Of a DNA stretch of 30,572 nucleotides, positions 17,591 to 25,945 are shown in pieces. Made by a program: the position numbers and the translations under genes. Position 1 is the first letter of the stretch. Every line of letters starts with the position of its first letter. The stretch is taken from contig CAZCTM010000024.1 of NCBI GenBank assembly GCA_964501925.1, positions 1 to 30,572 on the forward strand. The letters run 5' to 3'. A model generated the notes under the pieces. It ran no database searches. It saw nothing but the letters and a program-made list of their open reading frames with translations, and was not told the DNA's origin. This stretch comes from CAYLYU01 sp964501925. GTDB taxonomy: Bacteria > Pseudomonadota > Zetaproteobacteria > Mariprofundales > Mariprofundaceae.

Positions 17591-20500
17591 ATGAAATTTC
17601 TTGAGGTTCTTCAGCAGAGGGTGCTCGTCCTGGATGGCGCCATGGGCACCATGCTGATGCGCTATGAACTGGATCTCGAGAAAGACTATCTGGGTCTGGA
17701 AAACTGCTCGGAAATCCTGTGTCAGACACGCCCCGATATCATCAGGGAGATTCACAAGGCCTATCTTGAGGCCGGTGCCGATGCGGTGGAGACCAATTCC
17801 TTCGGCTCCAATTCCGTCGTTCTGGCCGAGTTTGGCCTTGAGGATCGGGTCGAGGAATTCAATGAGCTGGCCGCTTCCCTGGCCCGCGAAAGCTGCGACG
17901 AGATCTCCACGCCCGATCGTCCCCGTTTCGTCATGGGCTCCATAGGACCAGGGACCAAGCTTCCCTCCATCGGCCACATCGATTACGACACCCTGGAGAG
18001 ATCCTACCTCCATCAGGCGATCGGGTTGCTGCGGGGCGGTGTTGACGCCATGCTGATCGAGACCGCGCAGGATCTTCTGCAGATGAAGGCAGCGATCAAC
18101 GGCTGCCGTATCGCCTTCGAACAATCGGGGAAAAAGGTGCCGATCATTGCCCAGGTGACCGTGGAGACCACGGGCACCATGCTTCTTGGCACGGAAATCC
18201 AGGCGGCGATGAATGCCCTTGAGGCCATGGACGTGGACATGATCGGTCTGAACTGCGCAACCGGTCCCCGGGAAATGGCCCAGCACGTGGCAGTCCTTTC
18301 ACAGCATTCACGTCTGCCCATCTCCGTTGTGCCCAATGCGGGCCTGCCCGAACTGGTGGATGGCAAGACCCATTACGGGCTGACACCGAAGGAACTGGCC
18401 GACTGGCACCTGCGCTTTGTGGAGGAGGACGGGGTCAACATGGTTGGCGGCTGCTGTGGCACGACGCCGGAGCACATCCGGGCCGTGGCCGACAAGCTGG
18501 GTGAGAGGGCCCCCGTGAGGCGGCGGCCGGAACGCGTGGCGGGGGCTTCATCCCTTTACCAGTTTAACGCCTTCCGGCAGGAGAATGCCGTCTTTGCCAT
18601 TGGTGAGCGGACCAATGCCAATGGTTCACGCCTGTTCAAGAACCTCCTGGCGAAGGAAGACTGGGACGGAATCGTCAAGATCGGCCGCGAGCAGGTCAGG
18701 GAGGGATCCCACGCCGTGGATGTGTGTGTTGCCTATGTGGGCAGGCCGGAGGCCTCCGACATGGATGAGGTCATCAAGCGCTTTGCCACGCAGGTTCAGG
18801 TGCCGCTGATGATCGATTCCACGGAAACGCCGGTGATCGAAACCGCCCTGAAGCGGGCCGGCGGCAAGTGCATGATCAATTCAATCAATTTCGAGGATGG
18901 TGAGGAGCGTGCTTCCGAGGTCCTGAAGCTGGCCAGAAAATTCGGTGCCGCTGTCGTGGCCCTGACCATAGACGAGGAGGGGATGGCCAAGGATGCCGAG
19001 GCCAAGCTGAAGATTGCTGAGCGGCTGCACGATTTTGCCGTCAACAGGCATGGTCTGCCCGAAGAGGATCTGATCTTTGATCCGCTGACCTTCACAATCT
19101 GCACGGGCAACGCGGATGATCGCAAGCTGGGTCTTGAAACCCTTGAGGGCATACGCATGATCCGTGAACGCTTTCCCGAATGTCAGATCATGCTCGGCCT
19201 GTCCAACATCTCCTTCGGGCTCAAGCCGGCGGCCAGGCACGTGCTCAATTCCGTGTTCATGCATCATGCCATGAATGCCGGCATGAATATGGCCATCCTG
19301 CATCCTTCGAAGATCATGCCATTATTTAAGATCGACAAGGAACTCATTGAAATTGCGGATGATCTTATCTTTGATCGCCGTGAGAAAAAGGAAGATCCCC
19401 TGATGGCCCTCATTGGCAGGTTCCCTGAAGAGGGAGCGACGCAGGCCGAGGAAAGGAAGAAGCCGGAAACCGTGGAGGAACGGCTCAAGCAGCGGATTAT
19501 CGATGGAGACCGGAACGGTCTGGGGGATGACCTTGATGAGGCCCTGAAGAGCTACAAGGCGCTGGATATCATCAACAACATCCTTCTGGATGGTATGAAG
19601 GTGGTGGGTGACCTCTTTGGCAGGGGCGAGATGCAACTGCCCTTTGTGCTCCAGTCGGCCGAAACCATGAAGGCGGCGGTGGCCTATCTTGAGCCGCACA
19701 TGGAGGCGGTGGGCAGGGGGGAGAGCAAGGGTCGCATTGTTCTGGCGACCGTGAAGGGGGATGTCCACGATATCGGCAAGAATCTGGTGGATATCATACT
19801 GACCAACAACGGTTATGAGGTGATCAACCTGGGCATCAAGCAACCGATCGAGAATATCATGGAGGCCGTTCGCCAGCATCACGCCCATGTCATCGGCCTT
19901 TCCGGGCTGCTGGTGAAGTCCACCGTCATCATGAGGGAAAACCTGGAAGAGTTGTGCAGGCAGGGGTTTGATACACCGGTCTTGCTGGGAGGTGCGGCCC
20001 TCACGCGCAAATACGTTGAGGAGGATTGCCGGAAGGTTTACCCGAAAGGTTTTGTCGCCTATGCACGGGATGCCTTTGAAGGTCTGCACATGATGGACAG
20101 GCTGATGAAGGGTGAGGTTTCCCTCAAACGTGTTGAGGGAAAGATGAAGACCGGAAAACCTGATGCATCAGCACCTTCCGAGGCTGGCAGGGCCGAGGAG
20201 GTTACGGCGAGGCATCGGGATGCCGAGGCCGAGGCGAGATACGGCGGTGAGAAACCCCGGCGGTCCAGAAAGGTGGTGCACGACAATCCCGTTCCCGTTC
20301 CACCGTTCTGGGGAAGCAGGATTCTTGAGTCCGTGTCCGTGAAGAGCCTGCAGACGTTCCTGAATGAAACCATGCTGTTTCAGTTTCACTGGGGGTTCAA
20401 GAAACGGGCGGTCAAGGGGGATTTTCAGGCCTATATTGCCGAAGTGGTGCGGCCCGTCTATCACCGCCTGCTCAAACAATGCATTGAGGAGAACATTCTT

Positions 20501-21130
20501 CAGCCCAGGGCCGCCTACGGCTACTGGCCGTGTCAGTCAGAGGGCAACGATCTCATTCTTTATGATCCGGCCCCCTTCACGGATGGGGAAGGCCGTCCAG
20601 TCCTTGAACCCGCCGACGAGGTGGTCGAGGTCTGCCGGTTCACCTTCCCGCGCCAGCCGGAGCGGAAGGGCGGTCTGTGTCTGGCGGACTGGTATCGTTC
20701 GCGCAAGTCCGGGGAGTATGATGTCATTCCGCTGCAGGTCGTCACCATGGGGCAAAGGGTGTCTGAGGTCGCCAAAAAGTGGTTCGAGGAAAACCGCTAT
20801 CAGGATTACCTGTATCTGCATGGCCTGGGCGTTGAGATGGCGGAGGCCATGGCCGAGTACGTCCACCAGCGCATTCGTGCCGAGCTGGGGTTTGCGGATG
20901 AGGATGCGCGCGACATCCACAGGCTTCTCAAACAGGGCTACAGGGGTTCCCGCTATTCCTTTGGCTATCCCGCATGCCCGGACATGGAACAGCAGCGTCC
21001 CCTGCTTGAGTTGCTGAAGGCCTCCCGAATTGGCGTCCGCATGGATCCCGAAAGCTTTGAACTGCACCCCGAGCAATCCACATCGGCTATCATTGCCCAC
21101 CATCCCCAGGCGAAATATTTCGGCGTCTGA
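17591..21130 (+). CDS. metH: Cobalamin-dependent methionine synthase
   Basis: Transfers methyl from methyltetrahydrofolate to homocysteine through methylcobalamin. The 1179-residue protein has all modules. The homocysteine domain has zinc ligands Cys222 (GLNCATGP) and Cys288/Cys289 (GGCCGTTPEHI). The pterin domain begins near 330 (FAIGERTNANGS). The cobalamin cap and Rossmann domains carry DVHDIG, with the cobalt-ligating His at 726. A charged linker follows at about 848-895. The C-terminal reactivation domain has FGYPACPD, which binds S-adenosylmethionine. The start ATG has no Shine-Dalgarno. Preceding it is a possible promoter very close to the ATG. I see no cobalamin or SAM riboswitch in the 46-base gap. 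Confidence 0.97.
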   Translation: MKFLEVLQQRVLVLDGAMGTMLMRYELDLEKDYLGLENCSEILCQTRPDIIREIHKAYLEAGADAVETNSFGSNSVVLAEFGLEDRVEEFNELAASLARESCDEISTPDRPRFVMGSIGPGTKLPSIGHIDYDTLERSYLHQAIGLLRGGVDAMLIETAQDLLQMKAAINGCRIAFEQSGKKVPIIAQVTVETTGTMLLGTEIQAAMNALEAMDVDMIGLNCATGPREMAQHVAVLSQHSRLPISVVPNAGLPELVDGKTHYGLTPKELADWHLRFVEEDGVNMVGGCCGTTPEHIRAVADKLGERAPVRRRPERVAGASSLYQFNAFRQENAVFAIGERTNANGSRLFKNLLAKEDWDGIVKIGREQVREGSHAVDVCVAYVGRPEASDMDEVIKRFATQVQVPLMIDSTETPVIETALKRAGGKCMINSINFEDGEERASEVLKLARKFGAAVVALTIDEEGMAKDAEAKLKIAERLHDFAVNRHGLPEEDLIFDPLTFTICTGNADDRKLGLETLEGIRMIRERFPECQIMLGLSNISFGLKPAARHVLNSVFMHHAMNAGMNMAILHPSKIMPLFKIDKELIEIADDLIFDRREKKEDPLMALIGRFPEEGATQAEERKKPETVEERLKQRIIDGDRNGLGDDLDEALKSYKALDIINNILLDGMKVVGDLFGRGEMQLPFVLQSAETMKAAVAYLEPHMEAVGRGESKGRIVLATVKGDVHDIGKNLVDIILTNNGYEVINLGIKQPIENIMEAVRQHHAHVIGLSGLLVKSTVIMRENLEELCRQGFDTPVLLGGAALTRKYVEEDCRKVYPKGFVAYARDAFEGLHMMDRLMKGEVSLKRVEGKMKTGKPDASAPSEAGRAEEVTARHRDAEAEARYGGEKPRRSRKVVHDNPVPVPPFWGSRILESVSVKSLQTFLNETMLFQFHWGFKKRAVKGDFQAYIAEVVRPVYHRLLKQCIEENILQPRAAYGYWPCQSEGNDLILYDPAPFTDGEGRPVLEPADEVVEVCRFTFPRQPERKGGLCLADWYRSRKSGEYDVIPLQVVTMGQRVSEVAKKWFEENRYQDYLYLHGLGVEMAEAMAEYVHQRIRAELGFADEDARDIHRLLKQGYRGSRYSFGYPACPDMEQQRPLLELLKASRIGVRMDPESFELHPEQSTSAIIAHHPQAKYFGV

Positions 21131-21151
21131 TCACGCTTTGCTGATTTATGT

Positions 21152-21159
21152 GCTATAAA
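21152..21159 (+). promoter_or_regulatory. Extended -10 element for the DUF992 gene
   Basis: TGCTATAAA (21151-21159) gives an extended -10 (TGn plus TATAAA) with no good -35. Transcription would start near 21166, leaving a ~49-base leader ending in the ribosome site TGGAGGT. Confidence 0.4.
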
Positions 21160-21214
21160 GTGTAGTGTTGATCACGGGAAGGGTGGTTATCTATCTGAAT
21201 CTGGAGGTACGATC

Positions 21215-21730
21215 ATGAAATCAAGACATGGTGCCGGTATCGCTGTCCTGGCAGCGCTTACCCTGGTTTTCTCACAGGCCGTACTGGCGGGAGGAAGCAA
21301 GACAACTGCGGGAACGAAGGTTGGCGTTCTTTCGTGTAAAACGGTTCCCGGCTCCGGCGTGAATCTTCTGATTCACTCCACGAGGAACGTGACCTGTGAG
21401 TTCAAGTCTTCCGCCGGTGGCGGAGCCGAATATTACAAGGGTGAAACAGGCATAGGTCTGGGCATCGATCTTAACATCAAGCAGGACGAGACGATCGGAT
21501 TCGCCGTCCTGTCGGCCGATTTCAAGGCCGGAACCTATCAGCTTGCCGGCAAATACGCGGGGGCGAAGGCCTCGGCAACCGTGGGTCTTGGCGCGGGTGC
21601 TGCCGTCCTGGTCGGCGGCAGCGATGACAGCATTGTCCTGCAGCCCATCGCCCTCTCGGGAAGCACCGGTCTGGGGGCTGCCGCCGGCATCGGCTATCTC
21701 TATCTGGAGCCTGACAAGAGCAGGAAGTAG
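21215..21730 (+). CDS. Secreted DUF992-family protein
   Basis: A 171-residue exported protein of unknown function. Residues 1-25 form a Sec signal peptide cut after VLA. The mature part has two cysteines (LSCK and VTCEF), a central YKGETGIGLGIDL segment, and a glycine/alanine-rich C-terminal half with AGAAVLVGGSDDSIVLQP and STGLGAAAGI. These blocks match my memory of DUF992, a family mainly known from alphaproteobacteria and with no assigned role. The ATG has TGGAGGT seven bases upstream. It is monocistronic and ends before a strong hairpin. Confidence 0.75.
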   Translation: MKSRHGAGIAVLAALTLVFSQAVLAGGSKTTAGTKVGVLSCKTVPGSGVNLLIHSTRNVTCEFKSSAGGGAEYYKGETGIGLGIDLNIKQDETIGFAVLSADFKAGTYQLAGKYAGAKASATVGLGAGAAVLVGGSDDSIVLQPIALSGSTGLGAAAGIGYLYLEPDKSRK

Positions 21731-21749
21731 GAAACCGTCACTCTGATAA

Positions 21750-21774
21750 ACCAGGGGGCAAGCGGCCCCCTGGT
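21750..21774. terminator. Strong hairpin between DUF992 gene and tRNA-Leu
   Basis: A ten-pair perfect stem, ACCAGGGGGC (21750-21759) with GCCCCCTGGT (21765-21774), and a five-base loop. On + it lacks a T run; read on - it is followed by TTTAT. It probably serves as a two-way terminator for the convergent DUF992 gene and tRNA. Confidence 0.65.
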
Positions 21775-21821
21775 CCTTGCGGGAGTCCTTTAGAAAAATA
21801 AGCAACCCGTTGAAAAGATGA

Positions 21822-21908
21822 TGGTACCGAAGGTCGGACTCGAACCGACACGGGGTCACCCCCACTGGATTTTGAGTCCAGCGCGTCTACCAATTCCGCC
21901 ACTTCGGC
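21822..21908 (-). tRNA. tRNA-Leu (anticodon CAA)
   Basis: An 87-base class II tRNA on the minus strand. The acceptor stem is GCCGAAG with CTTCGGT (G-U at the first pair), followed by discriminator A and an encoded CCA. The D arm has the usual GGTAGAC. The anticodon stem CTGGA/TCCAG encloses loop CTCAAAA, giving anticodon CAA (reads UUG). There is a long variable arm GTGGGGGTGACCCCGT, and the T arm contains GGTTCGAGTCC. All pieces fit leucine. Confidence 0.97.
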
Positions 21909-21929
21909 ACAAGCTGGCTTAAACCCGAA

Positions 21930-21957
21930 TCTATATCAGTCGCTGCATCCAGGGCAA
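21930..21957 (-). promoter_or_regulatory. Candidate promoter of tRNA-Leu
   Basis: On the minus strand TTGCCC (21957-21952), a 16-base spacer and TATAGA (21935-21930). The start point would lie about 15-16 bases before the mature tRNA 5' end. Confidence 0.5.
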
Positions 21958-21982
21958 GCACATCCGTCTCTCCCATGGTTGT

Positions 21983-21990
21983 GTTATGAT
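21983..21990 (+). promoter_or_regulatory. Extended -10 directly before the SAM-cleaving enzyme
   Basis: TGT followed by TATGAT (21985-21990) would place transcription start at about 21997, the A of the ATG itself. No -35 is convincing and no ribosome site is present. Confidence 0.35.
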
Positions 21991-21996
21991 TTGAAT

Positions 21997-22722
21997 ATGA
22001 TCGTGCTGTTTACGGATTTCGGGCCGACCGGCCCCTACACGGGCCAGATGAAGGCCGTCCTCTATGCCCGGGCGCCCGGGGTGCCCGTGGTTGACCTCTT
22101 TTGTGACGCGCCTTCCTTCAATCCGAGGGCATCCGCCTATCTCCTGGCCGCCTATGTGGAGGAGTTCGCCAAGGGGACCGTGTTCCTGTGCGTTGTGGAT
22201 CCCGGTGTGGGTGGAAAGCGTCCGCCGCTTGTGTGCAGGATGGACGGGTGCTGGTTTGTGGGTCCGGGAAACGGTCTGTTCAGCGTGGTCGCCCGGCGTG
22301 CCAGGCAGGTTGAATGCTGGGAAATTACATGGCGGCCGGCGCGACTCTCCGCGAGCTTTCATGGGCGCGATCTGTTTGCTCCGGTTGCCGCCGGCCTGGC
22401 CCAGGGAAGGAAGGTGCCTGGTGAAAAGGTCGCGTTTGAAACGGTAAACCCGGATACATGGCCGGCAGATCTCCCTGAGGTGATCTACGTGGATGCCTTT
22501 GGTAATGCCATGACGGGCATACGTGCGGCCGGCCTGCCGGCGGATGCCACTCTGAGAGTGAGCGGCGAGATGCTTGGCAGGGCCAGGACCTTCTCAGAGG
22601 TCAAGGTGGGTGAGGCGTTCTGGTATGAAAACGCCAATGGCCTGGCGGAGATCGCCGTCAATCAGGGGAATGCGTCCCGGAAACTGGGACTTGAGGTTGG
22701 CACGCCGGTGGAATTTGCCTAA
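21997..22722 (+). CDS. S-adenosylmethionine hydroxide adenosyltransferase family
   Basis: Enzymes of this family (formerly DUF62) split S-adenosylmethionine with water into adenosine and methionine; relatives make 5'-halogenated adenosines. The 241-residue product has the N-terminal TDFGPTGPYTGQMKAV, the DPGVGGKR loop, HGRDLFAPVAAGLA, and the C-domain YVDAFGNAMTGI, all conserved across the family. I see no evidence for a halogenase. The start at ATG 21997 (MIVLFTDFG) is preferred; an in-frame TTG at 21979 adds six atypical residues and there is no Shine-Dalgarno for either. Downstream, ubiH follows after 62 bases on the same strand. Confidence 0.88.
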   Translation: MIVLFTDFGPTGPYTGQMKAVLYARAPGVPVVDLFCDAPSFNPRASAYLLAAYVEEFAKGTVFLCVVDPGVGGKRPPLVCRMDGCWFVGPGNGLFSVVARRARQVECWEITWRPARLSASFHGRDLFAPVAAGLAQGRKVPGEKVAFETVNPDTWPADLPEVIYVDAFGNAMTGIRAAGLPADATLRVSGEMLGRARTFSEVKVGEAFWYENANGLAEIAVNQGNASRKLGLEVGTPVEFA

Positions 22723-22784
22723 GGTCCGTCTGTGGATGATGCCTCCGGATACGAGGAAGGGTAGAGAGAAGAGAGTGGTGCGAT

Positions 22785-24014
22785 ATGGCTGCCGGCAAGC
22801 ATAGTCATTACGACATCGTCATTGTAGGAGGAGGGGTGACGGGCAATGCCCTTGCGCTGGCCCTGAGGTCTTGCCCTCTGCGCGTGGCCGTCATCGAGGC
22901 GGTCTCGCCCCTGAAATCCACGTCCCCTGATCCGGAGAGGGTCATCGCGCTTTCCTGCGGCAGCAGCCGTTATCTGGATCACCTGGGAGTCTGGAAGGAG
23001 ATCAGCGCGGAAGGGGCGGCATCCATCAACGAGGTCCATGTCACGGAGCCGGGGGGGCGAGGCATGGTGCACATGGACAGGGCCCAGGCAAAGGTTGAGG
23101 CCCTGGGTTATGTGGTGGAACTGCCGCGGATCACCCGCATCCTGTTTGAACATGCAAAAAGGGATGTGAAGGTGTTTTGTCCCGCCCGCATGCTGGGCAT
23201 GAGCATGGAAGGGGAGAAAGTAAGCCTGTTCTTCCGGGACCGCCGGGGAAAGCACGAAATCTCGGCCTCCCTGGTCGTGGGCGCGGACGGCACGTATTCC
23301 CGGGTCAGGACATGGGCGGGCATTCACACCCTGGGCTGGGATCACAACCGTTTCGCCCTCGTGGCCAGCGTTTTGCCGGAGCGACCCCACCGTGGCAGGG
23401 CCTTCGAGTGTTTCAGGCCGTCCGGCCCGCTGGCCCTGCTGCCGCTGGATGAGCGACGTTGCTCCATTGTCTGGACCCTTAAACCGGAGGAGGCCAGCCG
23501 TCATCTCCTCATGGAGGATGCCCGGTTTCTCACCGCCCTGACGCGGTCGGCGGGCTCCGAGGTGCGAGGTCTGCTTGGCCGCATATTGGAAACCGGTCGG
23601 CGAATCACCTTTCCCCTCGAGTTCCGCATCGCCGAAAGGAACACGGGGCATCGTCTGGTTCTGATCGGCAATGCCGCCCATACCATCCATCCCGTGGCGG
23701 GGCAGGGTCTGAACCTGGGCCTGAGGGATGTCGGTGTTCTGGCCGATGTGCTTTCCGGGGCGCTTCGGGCGGGCAGGGATGTGGGGGAGAGCATTGTCCT
23801 TGAGGAATATGCCGATCGCCGACGGCTGGATCAGGCCGCCGTGGCATGTTTCACGGAAGGGCTGAACGGGTTGTTCAGCAACGATGTTTCGGTGCTGAGG
23901 TTTCTCCGGCAGATGGGACTGGATGGCATGCAGAGGATCCCGTCGGCACGGGACTGGCTCATGCGCCAGGCGTCCGGCATGGCCCAGCTGAAGTCCATGG
24001 GGCTGATCCCTTGA
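22785..24014 (+). CDS. ubiH: UbiH-type ubiquinone hydroxylase
   Basis: An FAD monooxygenase of ubiquinone ring hydroxylation, membrane-peripheral. The 409-residue product has the dinucleotide turn VIVGGGVTGNALAL near 13, the middle motif VVGADGTYSRVR, and the C-terminal ribityl motif LIGNAAHTIHPVAGQGLNLG. The Asn in GNAAH rather than GDAAH is characteristic of UbiH as opposed to UbiI/UbiF. ATG at 22785. The stop overlaps the likely TTG start of the next, homologous hydroxylase. Exact ring position cannot be proved from sequence. Confidence 0.88.
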   Translation: MAAGKHSHYDIVIVGGGVTGNALALALRSCPLRVAVIEAVSPLKSTSPDPERVIALSCGSSRYLDHLGVWKEISAEGAASINEVHVTEPGGRGMVHMDRAQAKVEALGYVVELPRITRILFEHAKRDVKVFCPARMLGMSMEGEKVSLFFRDRRGKHEISASLVVGADGTYSRVRTWAGIHTLGWDHNRFALVASVLPERPHRGRAFECFRPSGPLALLPLDERRCSIVWTLKPEEASRHLLMEDARFLTALTRSAGSEVRGLLGRILETGRRITFPLEFRIAERNTGHRLVLIGNAAHTIHPVAGQGLNLGLRDVGVLADVLSGALRAGRDVGESIVLEEYADRRRLDQAAVACFTEGLNGLFSNDVSVLRFLRQMGLDGMQRIPSARDWLMRQASGMAQLKSMGLIP

Positions 24015-25216
24015 AGAAAACCCGGGAAAGCGATGTCCTCATTCTGGGCGGTGGCCTGGTCGGCCTGACGCTGGCCTGCGCCCTGAAGGATCACGGCCTC
24101 AGGGTCGATGTCTTCGAAAGAAGCGAGCAGGAACCCCGACTGTCCCTGGAAAGGGACTGCCGCGTCAGCGCCATCGTCGCGGGTTCCGTGCGGCTTCTTG
24201 AGGGGATAGACGTCTGGGAAGGTGTATCCGCACAGGCAGGACCGATCCGGTGCATGCGCATCTGGGACCATCAGAATTTCGGCAGCATCCGCTTTGAGGC
24301 GGAGGAGGCGGGGCTGGATGCCCTCGGCTACATTGTGGAAAACAGCATCCTGAGAGATTCCATGCTGGAGACCCTGGAGGGGGCGGAGAACACGACCATC
24401 CATTGCCCGGCGGAGGCCGTTTCATGCACCTGGAGGGCGGACCATGTGCGGCTGGAGCTGGGCGATGGCAGGATATTCCGGGCTCCACTCATTGTGGGCG
24501 CGGATGGCGGGCGTTCCTGGCTGCGTGAGCAGGCGGGCATCGGCGTTGTCAGCCGCGATTTCCGTCAGCACGGCATTGTCGCCACCGTCAGGCCGCAATC
24601 ACCCCATCGTGGAACTGCCTTTCAGCGTTTCCTGCCGACGGGGCCCCTGGCCATGTTGCCCCTGAGCGGGGATCTCTGCTCCATGGTGTGGAGCGCGGGC
24701 AACACTCGGGCGATGCGTCTCATGAAGATGGATGACGACCGGTTCCTGAGGGAGCTGAACCTCGCCTTTGGCCCCGTTCTGGGGCGTCTTGAAGAGATCG
24801 GTGAACGATCGGCCTTCCCCCTGTGCGCCCGTCTGGCGCATCACCATGTCCGTCCGCGGCTGGCCTTGATCGGGGACGCAGCCCACACCATCCATCCACT
24901 GGCGGGTCTGGGTGCCAATCTCGGTTTCCGCGACGCCATGGTGCTGGCCCAGGAGATCGTGGATGCCGTCCGTTTTGAGGAGGACATCGGTTCAATAGAA
25001 GTGCTTCAGCGTTATGCGAAAGCGCGCCTGCCGGACACCCTTTCCGTCATGGCGGGCATGGAGGGATTCCACCAGCTCTTCACCCGCAACTGGCAGCCGC
25101 TGGTTCTTCTACGGGATCTTGGCATGCTGGCCGTCGGCAATGCGGGTCCTTTCAAGCATATGATCATGCGCAACGGCATGGGGCTGGCCCAGCCTGTTCC
25201 GCATCAGATCACCTGA
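24011..25216 (+). CDS. UbiI/UbiF-type FAD monooxygenase
   Basis: A second ubiquinone-type hydroxylase, clearly paralogous to its neighbour. It has LILGGGLVGLTLACAL near the N-terminus, IVGADGGRSWLREQAG in the middle, and LIGDAAHTIHPLAGLGANLG. GDAAH places it with UbiI/UbiF; the usual GQG is GLG here. The 401-residue length fits. The reading frame is open further upstream inside ubiH, but family alignment begins at TTG 24011 (KKTRESDVLILGGG), which overlaps the ubiH stop as TTGA. No ATG or GTG is suitably placed, and the ribosome site is poor, so translation is probably coupled. Which ring carbon it hydroxylates is uncertain, so no symbol is given. Confidence 0.85.
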   Translation: MKKTRESDVLILGGGLVGLTLACALKDHGLRVDVFERSEQEPRLSLERDCRVSAIVAGSVRLLEGIDVWEGVSAQAGPIRCMRIWDHQNFGSIRFEAEEAGLDALGYIVENSILRDSMLETLEGAENTTIHCPAEAVSCTWRADHVRLELGDGRIFRAPLIVGADGGRSWLREQAGIGVVSRDFRQHGIVATVRPQSPHRGTAFQRFLPTGPLAMLPLSGDLCSMVWSAGNTRAMRLMKMDDDRFLRELNLAFGPVLGRLEEIGERSAFPLCARLAHHHVRPRLALIGDAAHTIHPLAGLGANLGFRDAMVLAQEIVDAVRFEEDIGSIEVLQRYAKARLPDTLSVMAGMEGFHQLFTRNWQPLVLLRDLGMLAVGNAGPFKHMIMRNGMGLAQPVPHQIT

Positions 25217-25253
25217 CTCGCGAAGGGGCGTCGGCCGGCCTTCACCGGACGGA

Positions 25254-25538
25254 TTAACGGACATCTTCGGCGACAAGGCCGCCTTTTTCCTCCCTGTAAC
25301 TGACCGTTGCCGGACCCTTGGTCCTGGCCGCCTTGCCGAGAACGGCCTTGGGAGCGGCAAACGTGATCGGCTGATTCGTTTGCGCATCCATGATGGTGAA
25401 GGTGCCTGCCTGATCATCGACGGCGGTGATCATGCCGACATGCTTGTTGGCACCGGCGGCATCGCATGCCAGGGCCGGAGCACTGCCCAGGCACAGGGCC
25501 AGGGCAAGAAAGATGTAGGTGTATTTGTGGGACATCAT
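25254..25538 (-). CDS. Small exported protein under a Fur box
   Basis: A 94-residue protein with a Sec signal peptide (about 1-25, cleaved after PALA) and a mature part of ~69 residues that is probably all beta: HVGMITAVDDQAGTFTIMD, then NQPITFAAPKAVLG and GPATVSYREEKGG. This pattern (GxITAVD...FTI...VTYxxxxG) resembles small periplasmic OB-fold proteins such as CusF-like or DUF5666-like domains, but the CusF metal residues are not evident. One cysteine starts the mature chain; the lipobox is poor, so lipidation is unlikely. The ATG at 25538 has AAGGAG six bases upstream; ATG 25544 would abut it. A 14-of-15 Fur box lies directly upstream, so iron repression is inferred. Confidence 0.75.
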   Translation of the reverse strand: MMSHKYTYIFLALALCLGSAPALACDAAGANKHVGMITAVDDQAGTFTIMDAQTNQPITFAAPKAVLGKAARTKGPATVSYREEKGGLVAEDVR

Positions 25539-25549
25539 GTTCATCTCCT

Positions 25550-25564
25550 TGAGAATGATTATCA
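25550..25564 (-). promoter_or_regulatory. Fur box
   Basis: On the minus strand TGATAATCATTCTCA matches the 7-1-7 Fur consensus TGATAATNATTATCA with one mismatch. It overlaps an extended -10 (TGTGATAAT) and ends just before the ribosome site of the small exported gene, the right place for repression by iron-loaded Fur. Confidence 0.75.
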
Positions 25565-25910
25565 CAAGGTATAGGGGCCGGAACAGGAATGCAATTCCTG
25601 CGGCCGATGCCGACATGGGCTCCCGCAGCGCTTCTGTGGGCCTGCCGCAATCCAGGATATCCAATATGTTGCAAGGGAGATTCCGGGGCATCAGCGAAGC
25701 CAGGATGCCGGAGTGCCAAACATCCGGCCGGAGGGCGGGGCACACGGAAGTTGTTCTTGCCTGACACAGTTGCCTGGCGTGTATCTCGAGACACGGGTGG
25801 AAGCGGGGACGCGCTAGTCTTTACGCCAGCATCCTAGCCAGCTCCTCCGCCCGCAGGTGTCCGTGGCGCTGGAATATTTGCAGCATCTTGCGGCCCGATC
25901 GCAGGCCGGC
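25565..25910. other. Non-coding stretch between small exported gene and katG terminator
   Basis: About 350 bases with no gene I can support on either strand. Short open frames exist but lack ribosome sites or recognisable content. A minus-strand frame ending at 25821 reads like a helix-turn-helix fragment (see rejected list). Confidence 0.5.
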
Positions 25911-25945
25911 AAAAAGGCCCTGAAAACATGTGTCTTCAGGGCCTT
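25911..25945 (-). terminator. Rho-independent terminator of katG
   Basis: On the minus strand a perfect 11-pair stem, AAGGCCCTGAA (25945-25935) with TTCAGGGCCTT (25924-25914), ten-base loop, then more T to 25911. It begins 43 bases after the katG stop. Confidence 0.88.

Noticed and set aside
21997..22722. Fluorinase or chlorinase activity for the SAM hydroxide adenosyltransferase homologue
   Set aside because: The length and motifs fit the ordinary hydrolytic enzyme, and no halometabolite genes are nearby. Halogenase-specific residues cannot be claimed by eye.
23846..24010. Upstream extension of the second Ubi hydroxylase frame inside ubiH
   Set aside because: The extension overlaps ubiH coding sequence in another frame and has no similarity to FAD monooxygenase N-termini, which start at the GGGLVG turn shortly after 24011.
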